Shown here piece by piece: positions 11,400 to 21,120 of a stretch of 64,000 nt of DNA. How positions within the stretch are numbered: the stretch's first letter is position 1; every line of letters begins with the position of its first letter. Below the pieces are notes generated by a model, which saw only the letters and a list, made by a program, of their open reading frames with translations, searched no databases and was not told the origin of the DNA. The DNA lies in NCBI RefSeq assembly GCF_019578655.1, contig NC_063262.1, positions 18,359,582 through 18,423,581 on the forward strand, in the 5' to 3' direction. The position numbers and the translations under genes are program-made. Source of the stretch: Ricinus communis. Lineage: Eukaryota > Streptophyta > Magnoliopsida > Malpighiales > Euphorbiaceae.

Positions 11400-12125
11400 A
11401 CTTGTTAGGGCATCACCTCCAACTGGGTGCCAACCTAAAAGGCATTTAATTCCTCAATAATTCTATGGAGCAAACAACCCTAGCACTCAACATTATTTAA
11501 ATAGGGCAAAAATGTTTCTTTCGAGGATTCCATACACTTGGACAAAAGAGAAAATATTCCACAAGTCATAATCCCTCATATGCAAATTCGTCAAGTTGAC
11601 ATTAGAGAATATTTCCTTTAAATTGGGTAACATAAATACCAAGAAAATATCGGAGAGAGCCCAAATCTTTAATTACAAATGCCTTACTGAGATTGTTAAT
11701 AATGTCCTACAATAAATACTCATCACTTATCATTAGGACGATATTGTCAATATAAAGTTGTAAAAGAGCAGCTCCTTGAAAAACTCAAAGAATAAATAAC
11801 ATTGAATCAACCCTACTATAAAGAAAGCCCATTGAGATAAGATGAAAAGTGAATTTATTAAACGATGCTTGTGGTGCTTATCGAAGGACATAAGTTGATC
11901 AATCAAGTCTACAAAAATAATATAGATGTTGTGGGTCAACAAATCCTAATGGTTGTGCCATGTAAATAGTTTCTTTAAGTTAGCCATAGAGGAAAATGTT
12001 TTTGAAATCAAGTTATCGTGTTGGCCATGATAGAGTTATGGAAATAAGAAATACAAGCTGAAGCATTGTTGGCTTAAGAATAAGGCTAAAAGTTTCATTA
12101 AAATCCAAACTAGGTTCTTAGAGTG
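11400..12125 (-). pseudogene. Ty1/copia reverse transcriptase pseudogene (A1)
   Basis: The minus strand shows copia RT blocks in order, in shifting frames with several stops: DNLISKTFSSMAN, ETIYMAQPLGFVDPQ, APQASFNKF, the catalytic-site equivalent LYIDNIVLM (the usual YVDD now YIDN), then FVIKDLGSLRYFLGI. These match the palm and following region of copia pol. The element is degenerate and lacks gag, integrase, RNase H and LTRs here. It is interrupted at its upstream side by the CACTA end at 12,127. It is duplicated at 56,155-56,880. Confidence 0.85.
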
Positions 12126-12126
12126 A

Positions 12127-12640
12127 CACTATAAGAAAAACTACATTTAGAGATGCTAGATAGTGATAGACAATTACCCGTCGCTAAAAGGTGATAGAAT
12201 AATAATGGCTCACCATTAGATTTGAGGTTGAAAAAAAGTACGATGAGCTAGCTAGTGATAGACTTCGAGTTCTTACTAAATGAAACGCAAAATTTTGGCG
12301 CTAATATTAATTATGAGATAGTGACAATATAGCAACAACACTATAAGTCGTCATTATATTTTTGCAGTAATGTGGCACGAGTTCTTAGCGCTAAGAAATT
12401 ACAATTAGTAATGGCTAAATGTGTAAATAAATGAGGTATTTAGCGACGACTATTGTACTGTCGCTGGTGCTTTGCCATTGCTAAATTGATCCATTGAATA
12501 CGCTATCATTTTTTGCATGTTACATAAAATGAAAAGTTGTTAGCAATGATGTGCGTTTAATGAAATGGTTCACTTTATAGATCTAAAACATTTTGTCGCT
12601 AAATTTTAGGCCTTATGTTGTTGCAGTTTCCCTCCTTCCC
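12127..12640 (+). mobile_element. CACTA (En/Spm) element terminus
   Basis: Begins CACTATAAGAAAAAC, very close to the plant CACTA terminal consensus, and is followed by subterminal repeats of the GTCGCTAAA / TTAGCGAC type (for example near 12,180, 12,442 and 12,594). It sits directly against the copia RT remnant, so it inserted there. I could not find the opposite terminus or a transposase; a CT-rich leader-like tract follows (12,610-12,760). The A3 copy at 56,882 begins CGCTA. Confidence 0.75.
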
Positions 12641-12839
12641 CCTTTTTCTAGCTCTCCCTCTCTTTTCCCTCCCTTTCTTCTCCCCCTTCTCACTCCTTCA
12701 TTCTCACAACCTTTCTCCCTCTTTTTCTCCCTCATTTCGTTGGTCCTCCATCCTATAGCCACTGATGTACATGTCCACCACCAGTTTTCAGTAAGGTTTG
12801 TTTATTTCTTTTTTCATAAATTTGCAGTTTAATTTCTTT

Positions 12840-14170
12840 AGGAATACAAACCCTTAATTGTCTCCTCTCTACCCCATACTCCTAGCTAGTCCTCTCTGTT
12901 GCCGATAAGTTTATTTTCTTTTTTAATTAAATTATTTTAATAATTTGTTTATCGTTATTTAGTAATTTAAATGTTTTACATTTGTTTATTTATATTTATT
13001 TTGTTAAATTTTTTGTTATTTAATTTATTTTTATATTCTATTATTCTTTTAAATTTTTGAAAATTCCAGTTAATATAAACTTTAAAGTTTAGTTGTAATT
13101 TCTTTTATTCCTATTATTATTATTTTTTAAATTCAGGTTTGGTTTTTTAGTTTCTGTTAAACTTATTTGTCTTAATTTCTTTTAAATATGTTATTAATTT
13201 GTTTTTATATTGTATTATTTTAGTGTAGTATCAATTATTTTTTAAATTTTTTATTATTATAGTTTTTCAAGTTTGTTTAGTTTTTCTTTAATATTTTTTG
13301 TTAATTTAGTATTTTTAGGGTTATTTTTATCTTTTTGTTCAATTTGTTCAATTTGTTCATATTATTCATTATTTAAATTTCATTATATTCATATTTTGTT
13401 TCAAATTTTATTTGTTAGAAGACATGTATGGAGATTAGCCAGTAGTATAATAATTAATTATTTAATTATTTATATTATTTTATGTGTACTTTGAAAATAA
13501 ATACTAAATATTACATTTTTTACATTTTTGTTATTGAATAAATTATTCTATTTAGCAAAATTAGGTAGTTTTTGATAATTTAGTTTTTCTATGAATAAAT
13601 TATTGATAAAAGTAGATGTGCATAACTTAAATTAGTGAAAATTAGTAAGTATACTTGATGTATTTTCGTGTCCGATTGATTATGTGCGTACTTTTTTAAT
13701 CAGAAACTATAACCATTTTATGTGAAGTGTGTCATATTACAGGGAAAACTCTATCCAAATTTGGATAGAATTTTAGTAGTAAAGAATATCTTTAAAAAAA
13801 ATAATAAAAGTTTTAATAAAATTATTATTAATATATAACTATAAATGAATTTATTATTTTTAGGGGTAAAAAAAAATAAATTACAATTGTAATTAAGCAA
13901 ATAAAAACAAATGAATTAATTATTTTTAGAGATAAAAGAATATCTTTTAAAAAATAATAAAAATATTTTACAAATTAATACGTATTAATTAAATCTTTAA
14001 TAATCTTAAGAATAAGATTTTTAAATTTAAATTAATTTAATAATGCTAGCTAGGGATAAAAAAATATTTATACGTTCGTTACCCGCATAAATCCGTTTAG
14101 TGTAATTATTTATCTTAGGACTTTGATATTCTTTTTAAATAATATATGATGTTTAATATTTGAAATAATA
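12840..14170. other. AT-rich stretch without recognisable gene
   Basis: Very AT-rich, T-dominated sequence in its first half, with no coding signal on either strand. Similarity to A3 ends near 13,350; after that the sequence is single-copy within the window. Confidence 0.6.
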
Positions 14171-15440
14171 GAATAATTCAGACGGACGCTTACGTAAGAA
14201 GCATCAAGGACGACCTCCTCCATCGTCCCCACCCTCTATTACCTCGTCGTCCCTACCTCTATTATGTTACCATCGTAGATAAATACATTTTCACTTTCTC
14301 CATCTTCTTCTACACTGATATCGAGGCCATCATTGCCTCTACCAGCCTCCACTACACCCACAATACCACCACCTACTACTTTTATTTAGCTTTCTTGATA
14401 GTAATAGGTTCGAAGATGTCAGTGCCTATAAGGGATTTGGGAAGACACATTAGTTACTAATGCTTGAGAAAGGTAAATATTTGTACTGGTATGCTTCCTT
14501 GTACAAATTCGTGTATGCATAGAATGAGTGAAAGTAGTGATAACTTGACTAAAGAAGTAAGTTATCAACAAGATCTTCTGGTCTGACCCAATCTTCGAAG
14601 TAAGTAAACCATAGTTAGAGAGCACTAGACGAGGTTATTCGGCTACTCATTCTGATGATTAAGTTATTGTATGAGGATGATTTAAAGTGTATTGAGTGTG
14701 TCAAGTAGCATGTGCTTAATATGTCTCCTAATCCTACAAGAGTAGGACTTCATGAGCGTAAGGTGACCTAATCCTACTAGAATTAGTCTTCTTGGTCATA
14801 TGATATAGGTCAGCTCGGACTCTTCGACTAGAGTCCGATGACTATGTGAACTCTAAGATTCCTTATTATACTCAAATATAGACTTAGTTAATCCCGCCTT
14901 TCTTGGATATGATAGATTGACATATAATGCTCGGTTATCATTAGTCCCTCTCTTACTTGAGATTATTTATGCTCGGTATAATATGTTTGCTTGTACTCAG
15001 TTAATACAGCCATATAATAAGCTTTATGCCTCTCGATAGGTGGGATGAAAGGATGTTCATTCAAGCTTGATATGATCGTGAGCAACAGGTATGATCGGCT
15101 ACACAATTTGAATTGTAAACTTTTGCTAGGTGAGATGTTTGACATGCCTCCTGATGTTTCATATGTCGCGCCCTAATTATGACTCTATCCCCATGTTCTA
15201 TAATATTCTTCCTCTAACCTTTAGAGACATTTTTGGTATAGAAAGTCTTCTATAAATTTGTCCTTTATTTCTTACCAAACACTTTCTACCCTTTGTTCTA
15301 TTACATTCTTGATTTCCCTTCTCCTGTCCTTTCTCTTCCTATTTGAATATTACTAAGTTTTCTCCTTTTCTCTCATATACTTATTAGTAAGTATCTCTTA
15401 CTCTTATTCTTCTAATTTTTTCTATTTTGCTTTTTCTTCT
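14170..15440. other. Possible LTR/leader of plus-strand TE
   Basis: Mixed-composition sequence with no open frame of interest. It ends in a pyrimidine-rich leader and a good start context (AACCATGG at 15,453). By position it could be the LTR or 5' leader of the plus-strand TE relic that follows, but I cannot define LTR ends. Confidence 0.3.
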
Positions 15441-16174
15441 TTTCTTGTTTAACCATGGATTCATCCTTGTCCATTTCTCAAAACCCCCCATTGAGTATAT
15501 AGATGAGGAGGAACCTGCTTCTCATCTTGAAGAAGTACATAACCCCGAGTCCTCTTCAAAGGGAGATGAGGTTGATCATCAAAATGATCATCATCTCTAC
15601 CCTTCAAAGATGAACTTGAGATACCTTTCTCTTGTCCAAAATAGATATAGGCAATAGAACCTCTAACACTGGACATATTCTCCCTTTCAAAGTTCATCTT
15701 AAGCTGGTATTCGTCATTCTTTAGATCCGCTTATAAAATCGATCATTTAGTATCTGAATGTTGTAATTCACCCTAATTCTATTCGTATATTAGTGCCATT
15801 TAGGCAATTGTATAAGAAAGTAAGATTTTACCTTCTCCTTAATTCTTTTTCCATTTCTATCTTGTTGCTCGAGTGTCCGAGTATTCTTTTATGGACTTAT
15901 TTCTTTTGTTCATAACTGGCAAGATCATTTTTTTCTTGGTTGCCCATCCTTTTAAATTTTCTAACTCCTAAGGAGGTGGCATGTCCCCTCTCTTAAAAAA
16001 ATATACCAAAATCATGTGAGGGAGGATATTCGAAAGAGGCAAACTATTATGAGTGTAAGGAAGAAAGGGGTTCCTCTTCTTGTGTCTCTTCTAATTTCTC
16101 AATTTTTAGACGAGCTACAAGTTCCTGAATGAGAAGTTGAGCTAGGTGCTAGCTCATCAGCAATACTAGATTTA

Positions 16175-16466
16175 CATGAATCATCGAGTTTTTAAACGCA
16201 AGTTGTGCCTAAAGCCTTTCGACCGAGGGCACGCCTTCCTAGGTACCATGCAACCGTTGCCCCCACCCTTTCGCTATACCAAGAGGGATGGATTCTGGCC
16301 TCTCCTACGTCTTATGCATGTCATTGGCCTAAAAATTGACTCCATATCGATTATTGCCACAACAATCGGTGGTTGCAAGACTTTCTAACACTGTCGTGCA
16401 TGTTCGTCTGCTATGAGAAAACCCTTAAGACCCCGATACTACCCTAAAGGCATGCCCCGACTGCGA
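16175..16466 (+). rRNA. 5.8S rDNA 3' tail and ITS2 (degenerate fragment)
   Basis: GAATCATCGAGTTTTTAAACGCAAGTTGTGCC and the following GAGGGCACGCC phrase match the 3' end of plant 5.8S rRNA, with C-to-T and G-to-A changes at former CpG sites. About 220 bp of ITS2-like sequence follows up to the 25S start. It is out of context, inside a TE relic, and is not a functional rRNA gene. Confidence 0.9.
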
Positions 16467-16491
16467 CTCTAGGTTAGGTGGGATTGCCTAT

Positions 16492-16532
<41 letters not shown>

Positions 16533-17236
16533 TAGGATTCCTCTAGTAATAACGAGCGAACTGGGAATAGCCTAGCTTGAGAATCGAGCCCCCTCAGTGT
16601 GTGAATTGTAGTATGGAGAAGTGTCCTCTGTGGCGGACTAGGTCCAAGCCCGTTGGAAAGGGGCGTTAGAGAGGGTGAGAGCCTAGTTGTGCTTGAAATC
16701 TGTCAAACCACGAGGCATTGTCTACAAGTTGAGTTGTTTAAGAATACAACCCAAATCAGGTAGTACATTTCCTCTAAGGCTTAATAGGGGCAAGAGACCG
16801 ATAACAAAGACTACTTCGAGGGAAGATGAAAAGAACTTTAAAAGGAGAGTCAGAAAGTACTTGAAATTTTTAGGAGGGAAGCTAATGGAGGTCGGCAATG
16901 CACCTCGGTCGGATGTGGAATGGCCAAAAGCTAGTTCGTCGATCGGCTCAGGGTGTGAATCGATGCAGATTGCAGTGGCGGACCAAGTATATGCTTTTGA
17001 CACGCCTGCAGAGACTCCATCACAATGATTGCGGACTATAGCGAGCGCCATCATAATGTGCCTCGGCACCTGCGAGCTCTCTATTCAACCTATCTTCAAA
17101 CACGGATCAAGGAGTCTAATATGTGTGTGAGTAAACAGGCGATTAAACTCGTAAGGCGCAAGGAAGCTGACTGGCGGGATTCCCTTATAGGTTGCACCAC
17201 CGACCGACCTTGATCTTCTGAGAAGGGTTCGAGTGA
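16467..17236 (+). rRNA. 25S rDNA 5' fragment (degenerate)
   Basis: TTGAGTTTAAGCATATCAAT and AAGCGGAGGAAAAGAAAC are the conserved 5' end of plant 25S rRNA. Collinear matches continue through GTCGGATGTGGAA, GTGCCTCGGCACCTGCG, AGGCGCAAGGAAGCTGA and ACCTTGATCTTCTGAGAAGG, then stop abruptly at about 17,236. Many CG sites have become TG or CA, and a short stretch after CGGCACCTGCG is missing. About 770 bp of an expected 3.4 kb is present. It is a decayed insertion and not an active rDNA unit. Confidence 0.93.
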
Positions 17237-18600
17237 GAGCTAAGCTTGTTAAAGGCAAGAAATCAATTACTACCTCTTTTGCTCCTCTGAAATCTGTCAC
17301 CAAGGATGGAACCTCAAAAGATAATTATGGTCAGCTTCATCTAGTCTTCCACCAAATTCCCTACCAAGAGGTCTACATGCTAACTTCATCACTGAATTCT
17401 TCTATTGGGAAATGTCCTCATCTTATTAACGAGGATGATTGTGTTGAGGTTGAAATCGCTCATTCTTCTACCAAGTGCCTAGATCCTTGGCCATATCTTG
17501 AAAAGAAATATAGAGACTACTACCTTACAAACACCTCCCTTAGCCAATGAGCTTACTGGTTTTTTATCAACTTCCCCTACAGTATGAGGGAGCTAGAGAA
17601 TGTCCATCCTAACAACCTTCATGCTCGTCAGATATTCCTTATTCTTTATGTACATTGGTTTTCTTTACTATATTTATTTATTTTATTCATATTTTTCTTT
17701 AAGTTGATTGTTTCTCATTTTATAAACTAACTCTACGAAATGCTCGAAAATATTATGAAAGGTAGTTGAGCAAGCAAGCTTCACATGATCGGACTCATGC
17801 TAAGACTTTTGTTTTGTGCTTTAAACATAAGCCAAAGAATTCTCTACTAAAGAGAAAATGTTAGAGTGCAATCTTTGAGTAGCTCAGCTTTAAGTCGTGA
17901 ATGCAGTTACTTAGCTTAGCAAAGCTGTATTGGATAAGAAGACATCTAACCAAAGGGTTGTTAATATGAAGTTGGAGTGTGTTTCCTTGACCTTAAAGCT
18001 TGACGATCATACCTTCATTATCAGGACATTGGAATCCGAGAAAGAAGGCTTTATCTTGGAGCTATATTTTCTCCTAAACAATTATGAAGAGGCGGTAAAG
18101 GAAGTTATGAGGAATAAGTTCTCTAATGCTAATATGAGCTTTCTTGAAGAGCTAGATATTGAGGAGATTGGGAATAAAGCTCGGGAGAAGGTTGCTCAAG
18201 AGGCTAAAGGTGGCGAGCTAACTAAGGTGGTCGATGATGAGCCAACTCTAAGTGCTAATGTAAAACCTCCTTCGAAAGATGATCTAAATGTAGAGGGCGA
18301 CCTCATTGAAGCTCATGAAATAATTAATAATGAGTCCTAAGCTTAAAAAGCTTGTAACTTTTTTCTTCTACTAATGAAATATCTCTTCTTCAATTTGATC
18401 TTCTTCAATTGCTTTCTCAACTTTATTATTTGTTCTAAGTGTCGAAACTTGTCTATTTGTTTTTTCTTTTCTTTTTTGTGTAAAATATTACTAAGTATAA
18501 TAACTTGATAATACTTAAAATTGGATTATCTTCATACCTTATTCTTTTCTTTGCACTTTCTTTATGCTTAAGTATAGTAACTCGGTATGCTGATGATATA

Positions 18601-18788
18601 AAGCTCGATGCGCCTAAATTGATGTCATTAGAACTATGCATTGAATGTGGTAAAGTGATTTATGTTGAGCTTGATGCCCCTAGATTAGCGTCTTTAAGAG
18701 AATACACTAATAATGTGCTAAGTGCTCTAAGAGAGCTCAATATGCCTAGATTGACGTCTTTAAGAGAATGCACTAATAATGTGCTTTA
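18601..18788 (+). repeat. 66-bp in-frame tandem repeat
   Basis: Nearly three 66-bp units begin at 18,601, 18,667 and 18,733. In one frame each unit gives 22 residues of the pattern ELDAPRLASLRE...NNVL, ending at a stop (18,787-18,789). The unit length is a multiple of three and the frame stays open, so the repeat may have arisen within coding sequence. Function unknown. Confidence 0.75.
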
Positions 18789-18849
18789 AATGAGATACTT
18801 TTATTTAATGAAGTAAAAGTAAGGAAATAAGAAAGTAAAAATTTACACC

Positions 18850-19669
18850 TTAATGTGCCTCCATGTGGGCTTTGCTCGAGTGTTTATTCATAGTAATTTT
18901 TAAGTACTTAGACATTCCATAAACGAGGAAGCTCTCTCCCTGACATGTCGACTATTCTATATGCACCTCCTTTGAGTACTTTGAAGACTTTCCCAGTTCG
19001 GCCACAATTCTCTAATACTAACTCCTTCTTTGCTAATGTTGGCTCTTCTCATTACTACCTCACCTTCTGAGAATGACCTAGGTTGGACTTTCTGATCATG
19101 GTATTTAGCCATTTTGTGTTTGTAGTCTTATTTCTTATGTTGGCTTCAACTCTTTATTCTTCAAGATGATCTGGGCATAACCTCATGTAATCCTCATTTT
19201 TCTTTTCGTCAAAACATTGTATTTGTAAGGTCGATATTCCCATCTTAATTAGTATTAATTCTTCTGCCCCATAAGCCAATCTAAAAGGTGTTTCACCAAT
19301 TGTTGCTCTTACTATTGTTTTGTATGCCTAAAGAATACTATAAAGCTCATCAATCCATCTATCTTTTCTTTCATCTAGCCTTCTTTTAAGCTTTTGGAGA
19401 ATTGTCCAGTTTGTGATCTCTGTTAGTCCATTGGACTGAGGATGAGCAGTAGAGGTAAACCTTAGGTTGATATTCATACAAGTGCAAAATCCTTTGAAGT
19501 CTTTATTATCAAATTGCTTTCCATTGTCAGTTACAACGATATGAGGAATGCCATATCCACATATTATTTCTTTCCAAAAGAAATCAGTTCTTTTTTCTAT
19601 GATGGTCACCATGACTTCCGCTTTAACCCACTTTGTGAAGTGGTCAATGGCTACAAGGAGGAATTTCTT
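18850..19669 (-). pseudogene. Ty3/gypsy integrase and pol C-terminus (Tat/Ogre-like)
   Basis: The minus strand encodes an rve-type integrase core: AIDHFTKWVKAE (first catalytic Asp), IVVTDNGKQFDN (second Asp), then TSTAHPQSNGLTE (Glu), followed by the LWAYKT...GETPFRLAYGAEE segment and a C-terminal GKVFKVLKGGAYRIVD region. The three DDE residues are present over 19,328-19,660, but stops interrupt the C-terminal part (around 19,000-19,170). The 5' part of integrase is cut off exactly at 19,669 by the Athila-like LTR. The sequence style matches the Tat/Ogre branch of plant Ty3/gypsy. It inserts retroelement cDNA in an intact element; this one is defective. Confidence 0.88.
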
Positions 19670-21120
19670 TGATGTGTGCTACTCGTGTTAGCTACAATAT
19701 AAGGCAGTGTACCTATCGATGCAGTCTAGCACTAATGGCGAGTATCAAGGTTGTATTCCTCGGGAAAGTGAAAGCCTAGAGTTACTCCTTTGTTCTTTGT
19801 TATATTAACCTAAAATTAGCGATAAATAATTTCTAAACTAACTAATAGCTACAAACTAAGTCCTAAAAGAGATGCAAGAGTGATTGATAAACGAAATAAT
19901 CAAGACAAGAAGACAAACCCAAAGGGAATCTAAACTAGTTGGCAATCAAACAAAAGATAAAGGATCGGTGAGTCTAATTATGCTACCCGTGGATGAATTC
20001 TTAACCGAATTCGGTTTCTCTCTCGAGATAACCGAATTCCTAAACCTAATAATCTAAAGTTGGAATCTCTTCCTAACGATTGATTCTTAAATTAGCATTA
20101 AGCTTTAATCCGCCTCTATTAAGCTTTGTTAATTCTTAATCCGGCTAGTTAATTATTCTCATCTCTAAGCGATTATTAACCAGTTCTTGCTATTCAAAAT
20201 TCCAATTGCCAAATGGACTTCTCAATCACACAAAGCAATCTAAACACACAATTCACAACGTCTCATGAATAATGCATTATCTTATTAATACTGAAAACAA
20301 GAAGAATATAAAATTAACCCAAACAGTCCAACAATATAATATCAAGCCAACATAGTAAAGAAATCCTAATGGATTTAATCAATCTAGCTAATCATGTTCA
20401 TTCTCAAAGTATACAAGAATTCAATTACAACAATAAGCAAAGGTAGAGAAAACCCGATTACACCCTTGGATGAAAGTAAACAGCCCCAAATCCTTGCTCC
20501 AATTGAATCGATTCTTGTTCCTCTTGCTCGATTTGAAAATTAATCAACGAACCTCCCCAATCTTTGATCCTTCAAGGGAATCTGATTGAAACCTTGATCC
20601 AAGTCTCCTTTTCTCTTAGTTTCAACTCAGAAAACCCTTAGAGAAAGAAAAATTAGAGTTTTGGGACGTTCTAACCCCCGCCTCCCTCCTTTTGTTTCTC
20701 TCTTCGTTCTTTTAATTAATACCCCCTGTCGCCTCCAACACGGCCGTGTCCCTGGCCGTGTTAAGGATATTACTCTTTGTGGCCGTGCCCCATAAGATCT
20801 ACTTCTTCTTTGATGTCCAACACGGCCGTGTTAGTTCCCGTGTTGGTAACACGGCCTGTGTTTGTGACCATGTTTAGAACACGGCCAGTGTTGAGACCAA
20901 CACGGCCATGTTCAGCTTCCTCATGCTCGTACTTAGCTCGTTTCGGCAGCTTTGACGTCCAATTATGCTCCAATTCTTTCCTTTTTCATTCTTTGACTTC
21001 TTTTGGACCTAATGCACACAAACATACGCATAGGGTGAGTGTTGGTACCAATTCACATCCAAATATCTATAAAATTGATCTTAAAAACCCCATTTAGATG
21101 TGTGTATTTTACGCACATCA
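19670..21120 (-). mobile_element. Athila-like LTR (1,451 bp)
   Basis: On the plus strand it starts TGATGTGTGCTACTCG and ends TACGCACATCA, giving inverted TGATGTG/CACATCA termini. Immediately beyond 21,120, the minus strand reads a purine-rich AGTGTGGGG, the polypurine tract expected beside a 3' LTR of a minus-strand element. Left flank TTCTT (19,665-19,669) would be one target duplication copy; no matching second LTR was found. It interrupts the integrase pseudogene. It carries a palindromic GGCCGTGTT cluster (20,735-20,930) next to a TATA-like TATTAATTAAAAG on the minus strand near 20,715. Confidence 0.8.
20735..20930 (-). promoter_or_regulatory. AACACGGCCGTGTT palindrome cluster, array 1
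   Basis: At least seven full or half copies of the palindrome AACACGGCCGTGTT lie in about 200 bp, directly upstream (minus-strand sense) of a TATA-like sequence in the Athila-like LTR. Position suggests U3 regulatory repeats; binding activity is unproven. Confidence 0.6.

Larger units (their letters stand above)
1..13350 (+). repeat. Segmental duplication copy A1
   Basis: This stretch is repeated with only scattered differences at 48,072-58,127 (A3), and from about 1,280 to 11,260 at 41,040-47,494 (A2). The order is conserved: retroelement fragment, MITE arm, MULE-type MITE, TPS exon 1, 2.3-kb intron, TPS exon 2, unrecognised coding fragment, copia RT remnant, CACTA end. A1 alone carries the 3.47-kb solo LTR at 1,523-4,995. 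Seen directly by matching phrases along both blocks; percent identity was not computed. Confidence 0.9.
15455..18340 (+). pseudogene. Plant-transposon-protein relic split by rDNA
   Basis: A coding relic in pieces: ATG at 15,455 (MDSSLSISQNPP, then a frameshift), an acidic stretch EEEPASHLEEVHNPES to 15,657, then the rDNA insert (16,175-17,236), then 17,233-17,550 (CPHLINEDDC, DPWPYLEKKYRDYY) and 17,930-18,340, an acidic helical C-terminus (SFLEELDIEEIGNKAREKV). The layout resembles the non-catalytic gag-like proteins annotated in plants as putative gypsy-type transposon or plant transposon protein. Frames shift and a stop follows SLSQ. No protease or RT is attached. The family call is tentative. 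Confidence 0.45.

Noticed and set aside
12593..12832. 79-codon frame rich in Ser, Pro, Leu and Phe, also at 57,348
   Set aside because: It is a pyrimidine tract (CT-rich leader of the CACTA-type sequence) translated by chance.
16722..17303. Frames of 62-115 codons on both strands between 16,176 and 17,303
   Set aside because: They are translations of rDNA; the nucleotide match to 5.8S-ITS2-25S explains the sequence.
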